From Deltaproteobacteria bacterium (GTDB taxonomy: Bacteria; Myxococcota_A; UBA9160; SZUA-336), in the NCBI GenBank assembly GCA_029261925.1, contig JAJDAJ010000026.1:21353-85352 (forward strand): DNA of 64,000 nt, given 5' to 3'. The position numbers and the translations under genes are program-made. The notes under the pieces were generated by a model, which searched no databases, was not told where the DNA came from, and worked only from the letters and a program-made list of their open reading frames with translations. Of the stretch, positions 8,130 through 17,354 are shown one piece after another (positions within the stretch are counted from its first letter, which is position 1; every line of letters begins with the position of its first letter).

Positions 8130-9263
8130 ATGCGACAGGAGCAGGAGAAGGCCAGCGACGAGGTGACCGAGGTCGCCCCCGGCATCCTGCGCATGCAGCT
8201 CCCGGTGCACATCCCCGGACTCGGACACGTCAACTGCTACTGCCTGCTCGACGCCGACGGCGCCGCCGTGATCGACCCGGGGCTGCCCGGGAGCGGCACC
8301 TGGGAGGCGATCCAGGCGCGCCTGAAGCAGGCCGACCTGTCGCCGCGCCACATCCACACGGTCCTGGTCACCCACTCGCACCCCGACCACTTCGGGGGCG
8401 CGGTGCGCATCGCGCGCGAGTCGGGTGCGCGCGTGATCGCACATCGCGCGTTCGCCTTCGGAGCACCCAACCGCCGCCGCGACCGGCAGCCTCACTCGCA
8501 CGCCCCGGCCGACCCGGCCCACGCGCACGCGGAGGCGTCGGCCGACGACATCGCCGCGCACATCGAGCGCCTCGAGCACGAGCGCGCGCACGGCCCGCGG
8601 CGGGTGGCCTCGCTCTGGGCGGCCCTGAGGCGCATCTCGACGCCCGCGCCCTGGAAGAGCGACGCCGACCGCCCCTCGCTGCGGCACCGCTTCCGCCGCG
8701 CCATGATGCACAGCTTCGGCAAGGGCCGTTTCTTTCCCGAGATCACCCACCACGTCGAGCACGGCGACGTGCTGCGCCTGGCGGGGCGCGAGTGGTTCGT
8801 GCTGCACACCCCGGGACACACCGCGGATCACATCTGCCTGCACGATCCCGACAGCGGTGCATTCATCTCGGGAGACCACGTGCTGCCCACGATCACCCCG
8901 CACATCGGCGGAATCTCCTACGTGCGCGACCCGCTGCGCTCCTTCTTCTACTCCCTCGATCGCGTGGGCGAGATCCGTGACGTGCGCAAGGCCTTGCCCG
9001 CGCACGGCCACCCGTTCGAGGACCTGCAGGGGCGCTGCGAGGCGATCAAGGCGCACCACCACGAACGCCTCGGGATGCTCGAGCAGATCGCCCGTCAGGT
9101 CGGCCCGGCCGACGTGAACACGTACATGAAGGGTCTGTTCCGGGAGCGAAGCTGGGGCGACATGGCCGAGAGCGAGACCTACGCGCACCTGGAACACCTG
9201 CGACTCGAGGGCCGCGCCGGGGCGCACCGCGATCCCGACGGCCGCCTCATCTACGAGATCTGA
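8130..9263 (+). CDS. MBL-fold metallo-hydrolase with winged-helix C-terminus
   Basis: The 377-aa protein has the full metallo-beta-lactamase ligand set: THSHPDHFGG (HxHxDH), the His in HTPGHTADH, the Asp in SGDHVLP and the His in PAHGHP. The last 70 residues resemble the winged-helix domain that follows MBL folds in the LACTB2-like group. Between the first and second motifs there is an insertion of about 90 residues rich in His, Arg and Ala (HSHAPADPAHAHAEA). Its substrate (thioester, lactone or nucleic acid) cannot be assigned. TAGCAT 7 nt before the ATG suggests a leaderless mRNA. truD starts 2 bp after its stop. Confidence 0.88.
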   Translation: MRQEQEKASDEVTEVAPGILRMQLPVHIPGLGHVNCYCLLDADGAAVIDPGLPGSGTWEAIQARLKQADLSPRHIHTVLVTHSHPDHFGGAVRIARESGARVIAHRAFAFGAPNRRRDRQPHSHAPADPAHAHAEASADDIAAHIERLEHERAHGPRRVASLWAALRRISTPAPWKSDADRPSLRHRFRRAMMHSFGKGRFFPEITHHVEHGDVLRLAGREWFVLHTPGHTADHICLHDPDSGAFISGDHVLPTITPHIGGISYVRDPLRSFFYSLDRVGEIRDVRKALPAHGHPFEDLQGRCEAIKAHHHERLGMLEQIARQVGPADVNTYMKGLFRERSWGDMAESETYAHLEHLRLEGRAGAHRDPDGRLIYEI

Positions 9264-9265
9264 TC

Positions 9266-10429
9266 GTGGCGTCGCTGCGCCCGGGACCCGCGCACTTCCG
9301 GGTGGTCGAGATCCCCGCGTACGCGCCCTGTGGCGCGGGCGAGCACCTCTGGATCGAGATCGAGAAGGAGAACCTGACCACCGACGCCGCCGCCGCGGCG
9401 CTGGCGCGCGCCTGCGGTCGCGCCCCGCGCGATGTCGGATTCGCCGGCCGCAAGGACCGGCACGCGATCACGCGCCAGTGGCTCAGCGTGCACTTCGGCG
9501 ACGCCGACGATCTGGGCCGCATCGAGGTGCCGCGCAGCGCGCGCCTGGAGGTGCGCGAGGTCTCGCGCCACCGCAACAAGCTCAAGCCCGGTCACCTGCG
9601 CGGGAACCGCTTCGATCTCGACCTCGACGCGCCGGCCTCGCTGGCACCCGGGCTGCGCGAGCGGCTCGCGCGGCTCGGGCACGAGGGCGCGCGCAACCGC
9701 TTCGGTTCACAGCGCTTCGGGACGCACGGCTCGAGCCTGCGGATCGCCCGCGCCTGGGCCAGCGGCGACCTCGATTTCGCGGTCGCGCACGTCATCGATC
9801 CCGCAGGGGGCTGGCGACCGGGCGAGCCGCTGCCCGCGGCCCGCCCGCCCGGGCCTGTGGGCGTGCTCCTGGCCGCCCTGCGCCGCGACCCGCACGACCC
9901 CGCCGGCGCGCTGCGCGCCGCCGGGAAGCGCTACCGCAAGCTGATCGCGAGCGCGGCCCAGGCCGCCGTGTTCAATGCGGTGCTCGACGCGCGCGAGCAG
10001 CGCGGTCTGCTGCACCGGCTCCGTGCGGGGGACATCGCGGTGGGCCCCCGCGGCGGCCCCTTCCTGTGCACGGCCTCCGACCTCGAGGACCTGCAGCGGC
10101 GCGTGGCGCCGGGCGTGCTCGAGATCCGCGCCAGCGCGCCGCTACCCGGGCACAAGCTGTCGCCTCCGGGCGACGACGTGGACCGTGAGGAGCGCGCCTG
10201 GTCGGCGCCCGCCGGCATCGACTGGGCGTGGCTGAGCAGCGGCCCGCTCGCCAGCTCCGGAGAGCGCCGTCCGCTGGTGATCCCGTTCCTCGAGCCGCCC
10301 GTCCTCGAGACCACCACCGACGGTCTCACACTGCGCATGGCGCTGCCGGCCGGCGCGTTCGCGACCGAGGTCCTGACGCAGATCGGTGTGGAGCTGCCCG
10401 CGTCCCGGGCCGCGGCAGCGCCGGGCTGA
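9266..10429 (+). CDS. truD: tRNA pseudouridine(13) synthase
   Basis: Isomerises U13 of certain tRNAs. The 387-aa protein carries the TruD catalytic segment GFAGRKDRHAITRQW with the conserved Asp after Arg-Lys, and the NRFGSQRFG motif. The family's insertion domain occupies the middle (about 150-270). The GTG start lies 2 bp after the MBL gene, so it is probably in the same transcript. It is convergent with the sortase-system kinase gene, 7 bp away. Confidence 0.93.
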   Translation: MASLRPGPAHFRVVEIPAYAPCGAGEHLWIEIEKENLTTDAAAAALARACGRAPRDVGFAGRKDRHAITRQWLSVHFGDADDLGRIEVPRSARLEVREVSRHRNKLKPGHLRGNRFDLDLDAPASLAPGLRERLARLGHEGARNRFGSQRFGTHGSSLRIARAWASGDLDFAVAHVIDPAGGWRPGEPLPAARPPGPVGVLLAALRRDPHDPAGALRAAGKRYRKLIASAAQAAVFNAVLDAREQRGLLHRLRAGDIAVGPRGGPFLCTASDLEDLQRRVAPGVLEIRASAPLPGHKLSPPGDDVDREERAWSAPAGIDWAWLSSGPLASSGERRPLVIPFLEPPVLETTTDGLTLRMALPAGAFATEVLTQIGVELPASRAAAAPG

Positions 10430-10436
10430 GGCGACC

Positions 10437-11969
10437 TCAGCACGCCGGCAGGCGCACCTCGAAGAGCGCACCTCCGCCGGGCCGGGCGTCGCTGCGGATG
10501 CTGCCGCCCAGATCGTGGACGATGCTGCGAGCGATCGACAGGCCCAGGCCCGTGTGCGACTCGCCCCCCACCCCCGCCGGACGGTGGCTGAAGAAGCGCT
10601 CGAAGACGCGCTCGCGGTGCGCCTCGCAGACGCCCGGGCCGCGGTCGAGCACGCGCAGCAGCGCCTCGGGCCCGCTGCGACACACCTCCACGTCGACGGG
10701 CGCATCGCAGGGGCTGAAGCCGATCGCGTTGGCGATCAGGTTCTCGAGGACCTGACCGAGGCGCACCGGCGGCGCCTCCACGCAGACGCCTGGACCCGGC
10801 GTCACGCGCACGTCGTGGCCGGTCGCCAGCGACTGCGCGCGCGCGACGCCCGCGGCGATCGCGCCCAGCTCGATGCGCTCGGCGGGCTCGGCGTCGGCCC
10901 CGGCGTCGAGCCGGCCGAGCTCGCGCAGGCTGACGAGCATGGCGTCCATGCGCGCGACCTCGCGCTGGATCAGCCCCACGAAGCGCTCGCGCTCGGTTCC
11001 CGCGGCGGCGTCGAGTGCCATCTCCGCGGCGGTGCGGATGGACGCCAGCGGGTTGCGGAACTCGTGCGCGACGTCGGCGGCGAACGCCTCGGCGAACTGC
11101 ACGCGCTCGTGCAGGCGCGTGCGCAGGGTCTCGAGCGCCGCGGCGAGGTCGGCGATCTCGTCGTCGCGGGCCGCGGTCTCGAAGCGCCCCACCGTCGTGC
11201 CGCGTCCGTCGAGCATGCGGGCGGCCTGGTCGCGAAGCGAGCGTAGCGGGCGCGCGATCGTGCGCGAGACGATCAGCGAGAGCACGACCGCCAGCGCCGC
11301 CGAGAGCAGCACCAGGCGCAGCGCCCCCAGGCGCAGCTCGTAGAGCGCCTGGAGGATGCGCCACGTGGACTGCGCGACCAGCACCGCTCCCGTCACGCGC
11401 CCGCTGTCGTCGCGCACGGGCACCGCGCTGTAGAGGGTGACGGAGCGCTGCCCGCCCGACGAGATGCGCGTCGCGGCGCCGTAGCGTCCCGCCAGCGCGG
11501 CACGCACCTCGGGCCCGAGCAGCGGACCGCCCGCGGCGTAGAGATCGGCCGCGGAGTGCGGCGCCGCCGGCGCGCGCAGCCGGCGCCAGAGCCGGAACGG
11601 CAGCGCCGCGGCGCGGTAGAGCCAGCCGTCGCGCGGCGAGGCCGCCCGCGTCGCGGCGGATCCGGGCGCGCCGCCGCGCTCGCCCGAGCCGCGCACCGAG
11701 TCCGCGATCGCGCGTCCCGCCGCATCCACCACCCGGATCCGCGCGTCCGAGCGCTGCCCCAGGGCCGAGAGCGCGCGCTCCGCGATGCCGGAGTCGAGCG
11801 CCGCTCCCGAGAGCGCCGACGCGAGCATGCGCGCCTGCTGCGCCATCACGCGCTCCTGGTCCTCGAGCAGCCGACGCTCGTGGGCGTCCAGGAAGAGCAG
11901 CCCGCCGGCAGGCAGGAAGACGAGCAGCGCGTTGAACGCGAGCAGCCGGGTCCGGATCCCCGGTCTCAA
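10437..11969 (-). CDS. Sortase-system sensor histidine kinase
   Basis: Membrane kinase of 510 aa. There is a TM helix near residues 8-27, an extracytoplasmic sensor of about 200 residues, a second TM followed by HAMP (VSRTIARPLRSLRDQA), a HisKA domain with DVAHEFRNPLASI (phospho-His near residue 302), and a HATPase with N box (ENLIANAIGFSP), G1 (DRGPGV) and G2 (HTGLGLSIARSI). The TTG start overlaps the regulator stop as TTGA. The gene lies beside a VIT-VWA protein and a class GN sortase, and the architecture matches the proteobacterial dedicated sortase system kinase family. It presumably senses envelope state and controls the divergent target-sortase operon. Confidence 0.88.
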   Translation of the reverse strand: MRPGIRTRLLAFNALLVFLPAGGLLFLDAHERRLLEDQERVMAQQARMLASALSGAALDSGIAERALSALGQRSDARIRVVDAAGRAIADSVRGSGERGGAPGSAATRAASPRDGWLYRAAALPFRLWRRLRAPAAPHSAADLYAAGGPLLGPEVRAALAGRYGAATRISSGGQRSVTLYSAVPVRDDSGRVTGAVLVAQSTWRILQALYELRLGALRLVLLSAALAVVLSLIVSRTIARPLRSLRDQAARMLDGRGTTVGRFETAARDDEIADLAAALETLRTRLHERVQFAEAFAADVAHEFRNPLASIRTAAEMALDAAAGTERERFVGLIQREVARMDAMLVSLRELGRLDAGADAEPAERIELGAIAAGVARAQSLATGHDVRVTPGPGVCVEAPPVRLGQVLENLIANAIGFSPCDAPVDVEVCRSGPEALLRVLDRGPGVCEAHRERVFERFFSHRPAGVGGESHTGLGLSIARSIVHDLGGSIRSDARPGGGALFEVRLPAC

Positions 11970-12703
11970 TCGAGATCGCCGCGGGTGCAGAGCCGGTACC
12001 CCAGGCCGTGCACGGTGTCGAGAGCGCGGAAGCGCGGATCCACGCGCTCGAACTTGCGCCGCATGCGCCGCACGTGGCTGTCGATGGTTCGCTCGCTCAC
12101 GTAGACGTCCTCGGGATAGCCGGCCTCGATCAGCTGGCGGCGCGTCTTGACGTGTCCGGGGTAGCGTACGAGCGCGCGCAGCACGCGGAACTCGGTGACG
12201 GTGAGCGGGACCGCGACGCCCTTCCAGGTCGCCGTGTAGCGCTGCAGGTCCAGATCGATGCCCTCCGCGCTCAGGCGGCGCTCCTCGAGCGCTGCCGTGT
12301 CGGCGTCGTGTCCGGCGCGGCGCAGCAGGACCTTCACGCGCGCCAGCAGCTCGCGCATCGAGAACGGCTTGCAGAGGTAGTCGTCCCCGCCGATCTCCAG
12401 CCCGAGGACCCGGTCGACCTCGTCGTCGCGCGAGCTCAGGAAGAGGATCGGCACGCGGGCATCGCGGGCGCGCAGCCGCCGGCACAGGTCGAGGCCGTCG
12501 AGCTCCGGCATGACGATGTCGAGCACGACCACGTCGGGGAGTCCCGTCCCCCAGGCGTCCCAGGCCGCGCGGCCGCCGGGCCAGGTCTCGACCTCGTAGC
12601 CCCCACGGCGCAGGGCGAAGCCCACCGTCTCGCGGATCGTGAGCTCGTCGTCCACCACGGCCACGCGCGCGCCGGCCGCCACATCTCCGCCACATCCGGT
12701 CAT
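11966..12703 (-). CDS. Sortase-system response regulator (OmpR/PhoB type)
   Basis: The 245-aa regulator has a receiver domain (acidic VVDDE, phospho-acceptor Asp in VVVLDIVMPELDG, conserved Lys in DDYLCKPFSMRE) followed by an OmpR-type winged helix (VTEFRVLRALVRYPGHVKTR, ending VHGLGYRL). GGGGAG precedes its ATG. It is transcribed with the kinase, 89 bp from and divergent to the VIT-VWA target gene, which is its most likely regulon. Matches the dedicated sortase system regulator family by context. Confidence 0.9.
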   Translation of the reverse strand: MTGCGGDVAAGARVAVVDDELTIRETVGFALRRGGYEVETWPGGRAAWDAWGTGLPDVVVLDIVMPELDGLDLCRRLRARDARVPILFLSSRDDEVDRVLGLEIGGDDYLCKPFSMRELLARVKVLLRRAGHDADTAALEERRLSAEGIDLDLQRYTATWKGVAVPLTVTEFRVLRALVRYPGHVKTRRQLIEAGYPEDVYVSERTIDSHVRRMRRKFERVDPRFRALDTVHGLGYRLCTRGDLD

Positions 12704-12792
12704 GAGATCTCCCCGGCTCGGCGCATTCGACGCCTCGATCGGAGCGTTGATTCGGGTAGGGCCCCGGAACCGCGGGCCCGGGAGGAGCCGTC

Positions 12793-14766
12793 ATGCATCT
12801 CGTTGCCGTCCTCGTCCGCGTCGCCGTCGCCGGACTCGCCCTGCTGGCCGTGCTGAGCGCCCGGGCCGATCCCGGATTCGAGCCGACCAGCGGCACCCTG
12901 CTGGTCCGGACGTCCCCGGACACGCCGCCCCTGCCGGTGCCGGCGCTGGACACGCGCATCGGGGTGCGCGTGACCGGTCCGGTGGCGCGCACCCGCGTCA
13001 CCCAGCGCTTCGCCAATCCCACCGGCCTCTGGCTCGAGGGCGTGTACGTGTTCCCGCTGCCGGACGACGCGGCGGTCGATCACCTGGAGATGCACGTCGG
13101 CGGGCGCGTGATCGAGGGGCGGATCGAGGAGCGTGAGCAGGCGCGGCGGAGCTACGAGCGGGCGCGTGCCGGCGGGCAGCGCGCCTCGCTGGTGGAGCAG
13201 GAGCGCCCGAACCTCTTCACCGCGTCGCTGGCGAACATCGGGCCCGACGACGCGATCGAGGTGGTGATCGAGTACCAGCACACACTGCGCTGGGACGCGG
13301 GTCGCATGGAGCTGCGGCTGCCGCTCGTGGCCGCGCCGCGCTACCTGCCGGGCGGGGGGCCGGAGACGCCCGGGGCCGGGCACGAGGCCAGCGGGCACGC
13401 GGTGCCGGGGATCGCCGCGCCGGGGGCGCGCATCGAGATCGAGATCGACGCCGGTGTGCCCGTCGCGAGCATCACGAGTCCCTCGCACGCGCCCCTCATC
13501 GAGCGCACCGGACCGGCGCAGCTGCGGGTCGAGCTGGACGGTGTGCCCTGCGATCGGGACCTCGTGCTCGTCTGGGAGCTGGAGGCGAGCGACGATTCGC
13601 TGCTCGCGGCCTTCACCGAGCAGCGAGACGACGGCGTCTACGCGCTGCTGATGCTCGTGCCTCCCGCGGCCCCGCGACCGCGCCGGCTGGTGCGCGAGAT
13701 CGTCTTCGTGGTCGACACCTCCGGCTCGATGAGCGGCGCCTCGATCGAGCAGGGCCGCGCCGCACTGGCCCTCGCGCTCGACGCGCTGGCGCCGGACGAC
13801 TTCTTCAACGTGATCGAGTTCGACTCGACGACGCGCCGGCTCTTCCCCGGCAGCGTTCGCGCCGCGCCGGAGATGCTGCGCCACGCCCGCCACAGGATCG
13901 CGCGCCTCCAGGCCGACGGCGGTACCGAGATGCTGCCGGCGCTCGAGGCGGCGCTGATCGACGAGGGCCACGGCGTGGACGTGCGACAGATCGTGTTCAT
14001 CACCGACGGCGCGGTCGGCAACGAGTCGCGCCTGTTCGAGACGCTCGCGCGCGGCCTGGGCCGCAGCCGGCTGTTCACCGTGGGAATCGGCAGCGCGCCC
14101 AGCAGCTACTTCATGCGCCGCGCGGCGCGTCACGGGCGCGGGAGCTTCACCTACGTGGGGCGGACCGACGAGGTAGGCGAGCGCATGGGCGACCTGCTCG
14201 AGAAGCTCGAGCGCCCGCTGCTGCGCGACGTCGAGGTGCGCTGGGCCGATCCGGCCGAGGCGTGGCCGGAGCGCGTCGCGGACCTGTACGCGGGGGAGCC
14301 GGTGCTCGTGACCGCTCGCCTGCCGCGCGCGAGCGGCGAGGTCCGGGTGAGCGGGCACGACGGAGAGGGCGCCTGGAGCGTGCGCGCCGCGCTCGACGCT
14401 CCGCGGGACGGGCTCGGCATTCACCGGCTCTGGGCGCGCCGCCGGATCGAGTCGCTCATGGACGGACTGGCCAGTGGCGCCGACGCCTCCGCGGTGCGCG
14501 CGGAGGTGGTGGAGCTGGCTCTTCGACACCATCTGGTGTCGAAATGGACCAGCCTCGTGGCCGTGGAGCGCACGCCCGCGCGCCCGCGCGGCGCACCGGG
14601 GGCCAGCGGCCGCGTGGCGACCGCGATCCCGCACGGCTGGGGCCTGCCCGGCAGCCTGCCGCAGGGAGGCAGTCCCGCTCCACTGCTCCTGCTGCTGGGG
14701 ACGGGCCTGGCGCTGGTCGGGTCGCTCTGGCTGGGCCTCCAGCAGCTCGGCCGGTGCGAGCCGTGA
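12793..14766 (+). CDS. Sortase target protein with VIT and VWA domains
   Basis: Exported 657-aa protein with an N-terminal signal peptide (VAVAGLALLAVLSARA). A VIT domain (about 45-190) is followed by a von Willebrand A domain (about 300-470) with intact MIDAS: DTSGSMS, the Thr of GGTEM and the Asp of ITDGAVG. The C-terminus is a sorting signal: LPQGGSP near residue 622, a hydrophobic helix and a short tail with Arg. It therefore corresponds to the single target of the proteobacterial dedicated sortase. Its role is probably envelope-attached adhesion or protein binding, but no ligand is known. GGGAGGAG precedes the ATG, and the sortase start overlaps its stop. Confidence 0.92.
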   Translation: MHLVAVLVRVAVAGLALLAVLSARADPGFEPTSGTLLVRTSPDTPPLPVPALDTRIGVRVTGPVARTRVTQRFANPTGLWLEGVYVFPLPDDAAVDHLEMHVGGRVIEGRIEEREQARRSYERARAGGQRASLVEQERPNLFTASLANIGPDDAIEVVIEYQHTLRWDAGRMELRLPLVAAPRYLPGGGPETPGAGHEASGHAVPGIAAPGARIEIEIDAGVPVASITSPSHAPLIERTGPAQLRVELDGVPCDRDLVLVWELEASDDSLLAAFTEQRDDGVYALLMLVPPAAPRPRRLVREIVFVVDTSGSMSGASIEQGRAALALALDALAPDDFFNVIEFDSTTRRLFPGSVRAAPEMLRHARHRIARLQADGGTEMLPALEAALIDEGHGVDVRQIVFITDGAVGNESRLFETLARGLGRSRLFTVGIGSAPSSYFMRRAARHGRGSFTYVGRTDEVGERMGDLLEKLERPLLRDVEVRWADPAEAWPERVADLYAGEPVLVTARLPRASGEVRVSGHDGEGAWSVRAALDAPRDGLGIHRLWARRRIESLMDGLASGADASAVRAEVVELALRHHLVSKWTSLVAVERTPARPRGAPGASGRVATAIPHGWGLPGSLPQGGSPAPLLLLLGTGLALVGSLWLGLQQLGRCEP

Positions 14767-15731
14767 GCCCGCGGCGCGCGGGCGCGCTCGCCCTGCTCGC
14801 GGTGGGCGCGCTCGCGCTCGCCGCGGGCGTCTGGATCCCCGCGAAGGCCGTACTCGCCCAGCTGCTGCTCGAGCGCGCCTGGACCTCCGCGCGGGCCGGC
14901 GCGGACAGGCCACGCCCCTGGCCCTGGGCCGACACCACGCCGCTCGTGCGCCTGCGCGCGCCGCGGCTCGGCGTCGAGCGGATCGTGCTCGCGGGCGGGT
15001 CCGGGCGCACGCTGGCCTTCGGCCCCGGGCACGTCGACGGAACGGCGCGTCCGGGTGCGGCGGGCAACGCCGCGATCGCGGGGCATCGCGACACGCACTT
15101 CCGCTTCCTGCGCGAGCTGGTGCGCGGCGACGAGATCGAGGTCGAGCGGCCGGACGGCTCCGTGCGCCGCTACGCGGTCGTGTCCGCGCGCGTCACCCAC
15201 GAGCACGACGTCGGCGTGCTGGACCCGAGCGGGCCCACGCGCCTCACCCTGATCACCTGTCACCCCTTCGACACGCCGCTGCCCGGCGGCCCCGGCCGCT
15301 ACGTGGTCGAGGCCCGCGAGCTCAGGAGCGAATCGAGTCCCAGGCGGCCCGCACGTCGGCGGACGACACGTCGTCGCGGATCACGACGCGGCCCGGCCCC
15401 GCGGGCAACACGAGGCGCACGCGCCCGCCGGCGACCTTCTTGTCGAGCTGCATGGCCTCGAGCAGCACGTCGCCGGACGGCAGGGCCGCGCTCGTCGCCA
15501 GACCGACCGCCTCCAGCACCTCGCGCACGCGCCCGGCCAGGTCCGCGTCGCAAAGGCCCAGCCGCACGGCCAGCTGGCTCGCCGCCAGCATCCCCAGCGC
15601 GACCGCCTCGCCGTGCAGGATCTCGCCGAAGCCCACGCTCGCCTCGATGGCGTGGCCGAAGGTGTGTCCGAAGTTCAGGTGTGCGCGGACGCCGGCCTCG
15701 CGCTCGTCGGCGATCACGACCGCCGCCTTGA
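14763..15731 (+). CDS. Class GN sortase (read-through into aroB antisense)
   Basis: Sortases cleave the sorting signal of a partner protein and transfer it to an acceptor in the envelope. An N-terminal TM segment (about residues 5-25) precedes a sortase beta-barrel with catalytic His in AGHRDTHF, Cys in TLITCHPF and Arg in GGPGRYVVEAR. The GTG start overlaps the target stop (GTGA); another GTG lies at 14754. The recognisable domain ends near 15320, after about 186 residues, which is the family's normal size. However, the frame has no stop there and continues for about 136 Arg/Pro-rich residues antisense to aroB, ending at 15731. The extension has no sign of selection as protein. Confidence 0.85.
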   Translation: MSPRRAGALALLAVGALALAAGVWIPAKAVLAQLLLERAWTSARAGADRPRPWPWADTTPLVRLRAPRLGVERIVLAGGSGRTLAFGPGHVDGTARPGAAGNAAIAGHRDTHFRFLRELVRGDEIEVERPDGSVRRYAVVSARVTHEHDVGVLDPSGPTRLTLITCHPFDTPLPGGPGRYVVEARELRSESSPRRPARRRTTRRRGSRRGPAPRATRGARARRRPSCRAAWPRAARRRTAGPRSSPDRPPPAPRARARPGPRRKGPAARPAGSPPASPARPPRRAGSRRSPRSPRWRGRRCVRSSGVRGRRPRARRRSRPPP

Positions 15732-16407
15732 TCTCGACGTTGCGACGCACGAGCTCCCCGATCGCGTCGGGATCGGCCCCGAGCAGCGCCCCGGCGCGCT
15801 CGTGGATGAAGTCCAGGAGCGTCGGGTCGCGGATCACGCCGTGCTTGATGCACTCGGCGAGCCCGCAGCGCAGCTCGCGCGCCGGCAGGCTGCCGAGCAC
15901 ACCGGGATCTGCGACGACCGCGCAGGGCTGATGGAACGCCCCGATCAGGTTCTTGCCCTGCGGTACGTTCACGCCGACCTTGCCGCCGACGCTGGAGTCC
16001 ACCATCGCCAGCAGCGTGGTGGGGACCTGCACGAACGGGACGCCGCGCAGGTACGTGGCGGCCACGAAGCCCGCGGTGTCCCCGGCGACGCCGCCCCCCA
16101 GCGCGACGACCGGCGAGCGCCGCTCGAGGCGTGCGTCGAGCAGCACGTCGTACAGGCGCGCCACCGTGGCCAGGGTCTTGTGCTTCTCGCCCGGGTCGAG
16201 CTCCGCGCGCAGCACCTCGTAGCCCACGTCGACCAGCGCGGAGGTCGCAGCGTCGCCCCAGAGGCGCGCCACCTCGCGGTCCGCGATCAGCGCGCAGCGC
16301 TCGTGCGGCGCAGCGGCGCGCGTGATCGCGCCCAGGCGACCGAGCGCGCCGGGCTCGATGGTCACGTCGTAGGCGTGGTGGTCGAGCGCGATGGAGACCC
16401 GCGACAT
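15322..16407 (-). CDS. aroB: 3-dehydroquinate synthase
   Basis: Second enzyme of the shikimate pathway, an NAD- and metal-dependent cyclase. The 361-aa protein has the NAD-binding GGGVAGDTAGFVAATY, the PTTLLAMVDSSVGGKVGVN segment, NLIGAFHQP, and the metal-ligand histidines in HTFGHAIE and in ILHGEAVALGM. Length equals E. coli AroB. The ATG at 16407 was chosen because it begins at the family N-terminus. It overlaps the end of the sortase frame tail-to-tail. No other shikimate genes lie in the window. Confidence 0.96.
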   Translation of the reverse strand: MSRVSIALDHHAYDVTIEPGALGRLGAITRAAAPHERCALIADREVARLWGDAATSALVDVGYEVLRAELDPGEKHKTLATVARLYDVLLDARLERRSPVVALGGGVAGDTAGFVAATYLRGVPFVQVPTTLLAMVDSSVGGKVGVNVPQGKNLIGAFHQPCAVVADPGVLGSLPARELRCGLAECIKHGVIRDPTLLDFIHERAGALLGADPDAIGELVRRNVEIKAAVVIADEREAGVRAHLNFGHTFGHAIEASVGFGEILHGEAVALGMLAASQLAVRLGLCDADLAGRVREVLEAVGLATSAALPSGDVLLEAMQLDKKVAGGRVRLVLPAGPGRVVIRDDVSSADVRAAWDSIRS

Positions 16408-16494
16408 CGCCCGAGGATGCCCCAGGTCGCTCCGGCGCGCCCGCGCGCCGCGGCCATGGACGGGACTCCCCGGAGCGGCGCTACCCTGCGTGCG

Positions 16495-17175
16495 ATGCGG
16501 CAGCTCGGCGAGGACATCTGGACGCTCACGCTGCCCCTGCGCCTGCCGGGAATCGGCGTGAACCTGGGCACACGCACCACGCTCGTGCGGCTCGGCGACG
16601 GCGGACTCTGGGTGCACTCGCCGGGACCGCTCGACGCCGCGGCCCGGGCCGCGATCGACGCGCTCGGCCCCGTGCGCTGCCTGGTCGCGCCGAACCGCTT
16701 CCACCACCTGTACCTGGCTGACGCCGCGGCACACTGGCCCGGGGCGCGCGTCTTCCTCGCGCGGGGTCTCGCGGGCAGGCACGGGGTCCCCGTGGGAGCA
16801 GAGCTCGGCGACGAGCCCGACCCCGCCTGGAGCGACACGATCGCGCAGGTGCGCGTCGCGGGCGTTCCGCGGCTCGAGGAGGTGGTCTTCGTGCACCGGC
16901 CGTCCGGGACCGCGATCCTGGCCGATCTGTGCTTCGGGTCCGGCCAGGCCCCGGACCTGCGCAGCCGGCTCTTCCTGCGCCTGGCCGGCGCCCACGACCG
17001 CTTCGGGCCGTCGCGCATGATGCGTCGCATGGTGCGCGACCCGGCCGCGCTGCGCGCGTCGCTCGACCGGGTTCTCGCGTGCGGCGTCGACCGGATCGTG
17101 CTCGCGCACGGCGACTGCGTCGAGTCCGGCGGACGGCGGGCGCTGGCCGACGCCTGGGCCTGGCTGCGGCCCTGA
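16495..17175 (+). CDS. DUF4336 domain protein (MBL-like fold)
   Basis: The 226-aa protein resembles DUF4336 proteins, related to metallo-beta-lactamases. It has the family N-terminus (LGEDIWTLTLPLRLPGIGVNLGTRTTLVRL), PNRFHHLYLADAAAHWP and a C-terminal VLAHGD motif. The ATG at 16495 was chosen over 16456 because TACCCT lies exactly 7 nt upstream, a spacing shared with several leaderless-looking genes here. Biochemical role unknown. It is divergent from aroB. Confidence 0.8.
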   Translation: MRQLGEDIWTLTLPLRLPGIGVNLGTRTTLVRLGDGGLWVHSPGPLDAAARAAIDALGPVRCLVAPNRFHHLYLADAAAHWPGARVFLARGLAGRHGVPVGAELGDEPDPAWSDTIAQVRVAGVPRLEEVVFVHRPSGTAILADLCFGSGQAPDLRSRLFLRLAGAHDRFGPSRMMRRMVRDPAALRASLDRVLACGVDRIVLAHGDCVESGGRRALADAWAWLRP

Positions 17176-17354
17176 GCCGCAGGGCGCGGCGCGCAGCCGG
17201 GCTGCAGCTCGCCCGCAGGCCGCGGAGCGGAACCACCCATCGGCAGGGAAGCACGCTTCACACCGGCAGCTTCCGGACCACGCGAAGGCCGCAGCGGGCT
17301 CGACAGGGGGCACGCGGCTTGCTCCTGAAGAGCACGACGCGAAGGAGCGAGCCG

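Noticed and set aside
13000..14913. Minus-strand open frame opposite the VIT-VWA gene
   Set aside because: Antisense shadow; the plus-strand frame has a signal peptide, MIDAS motif and sorting signal.
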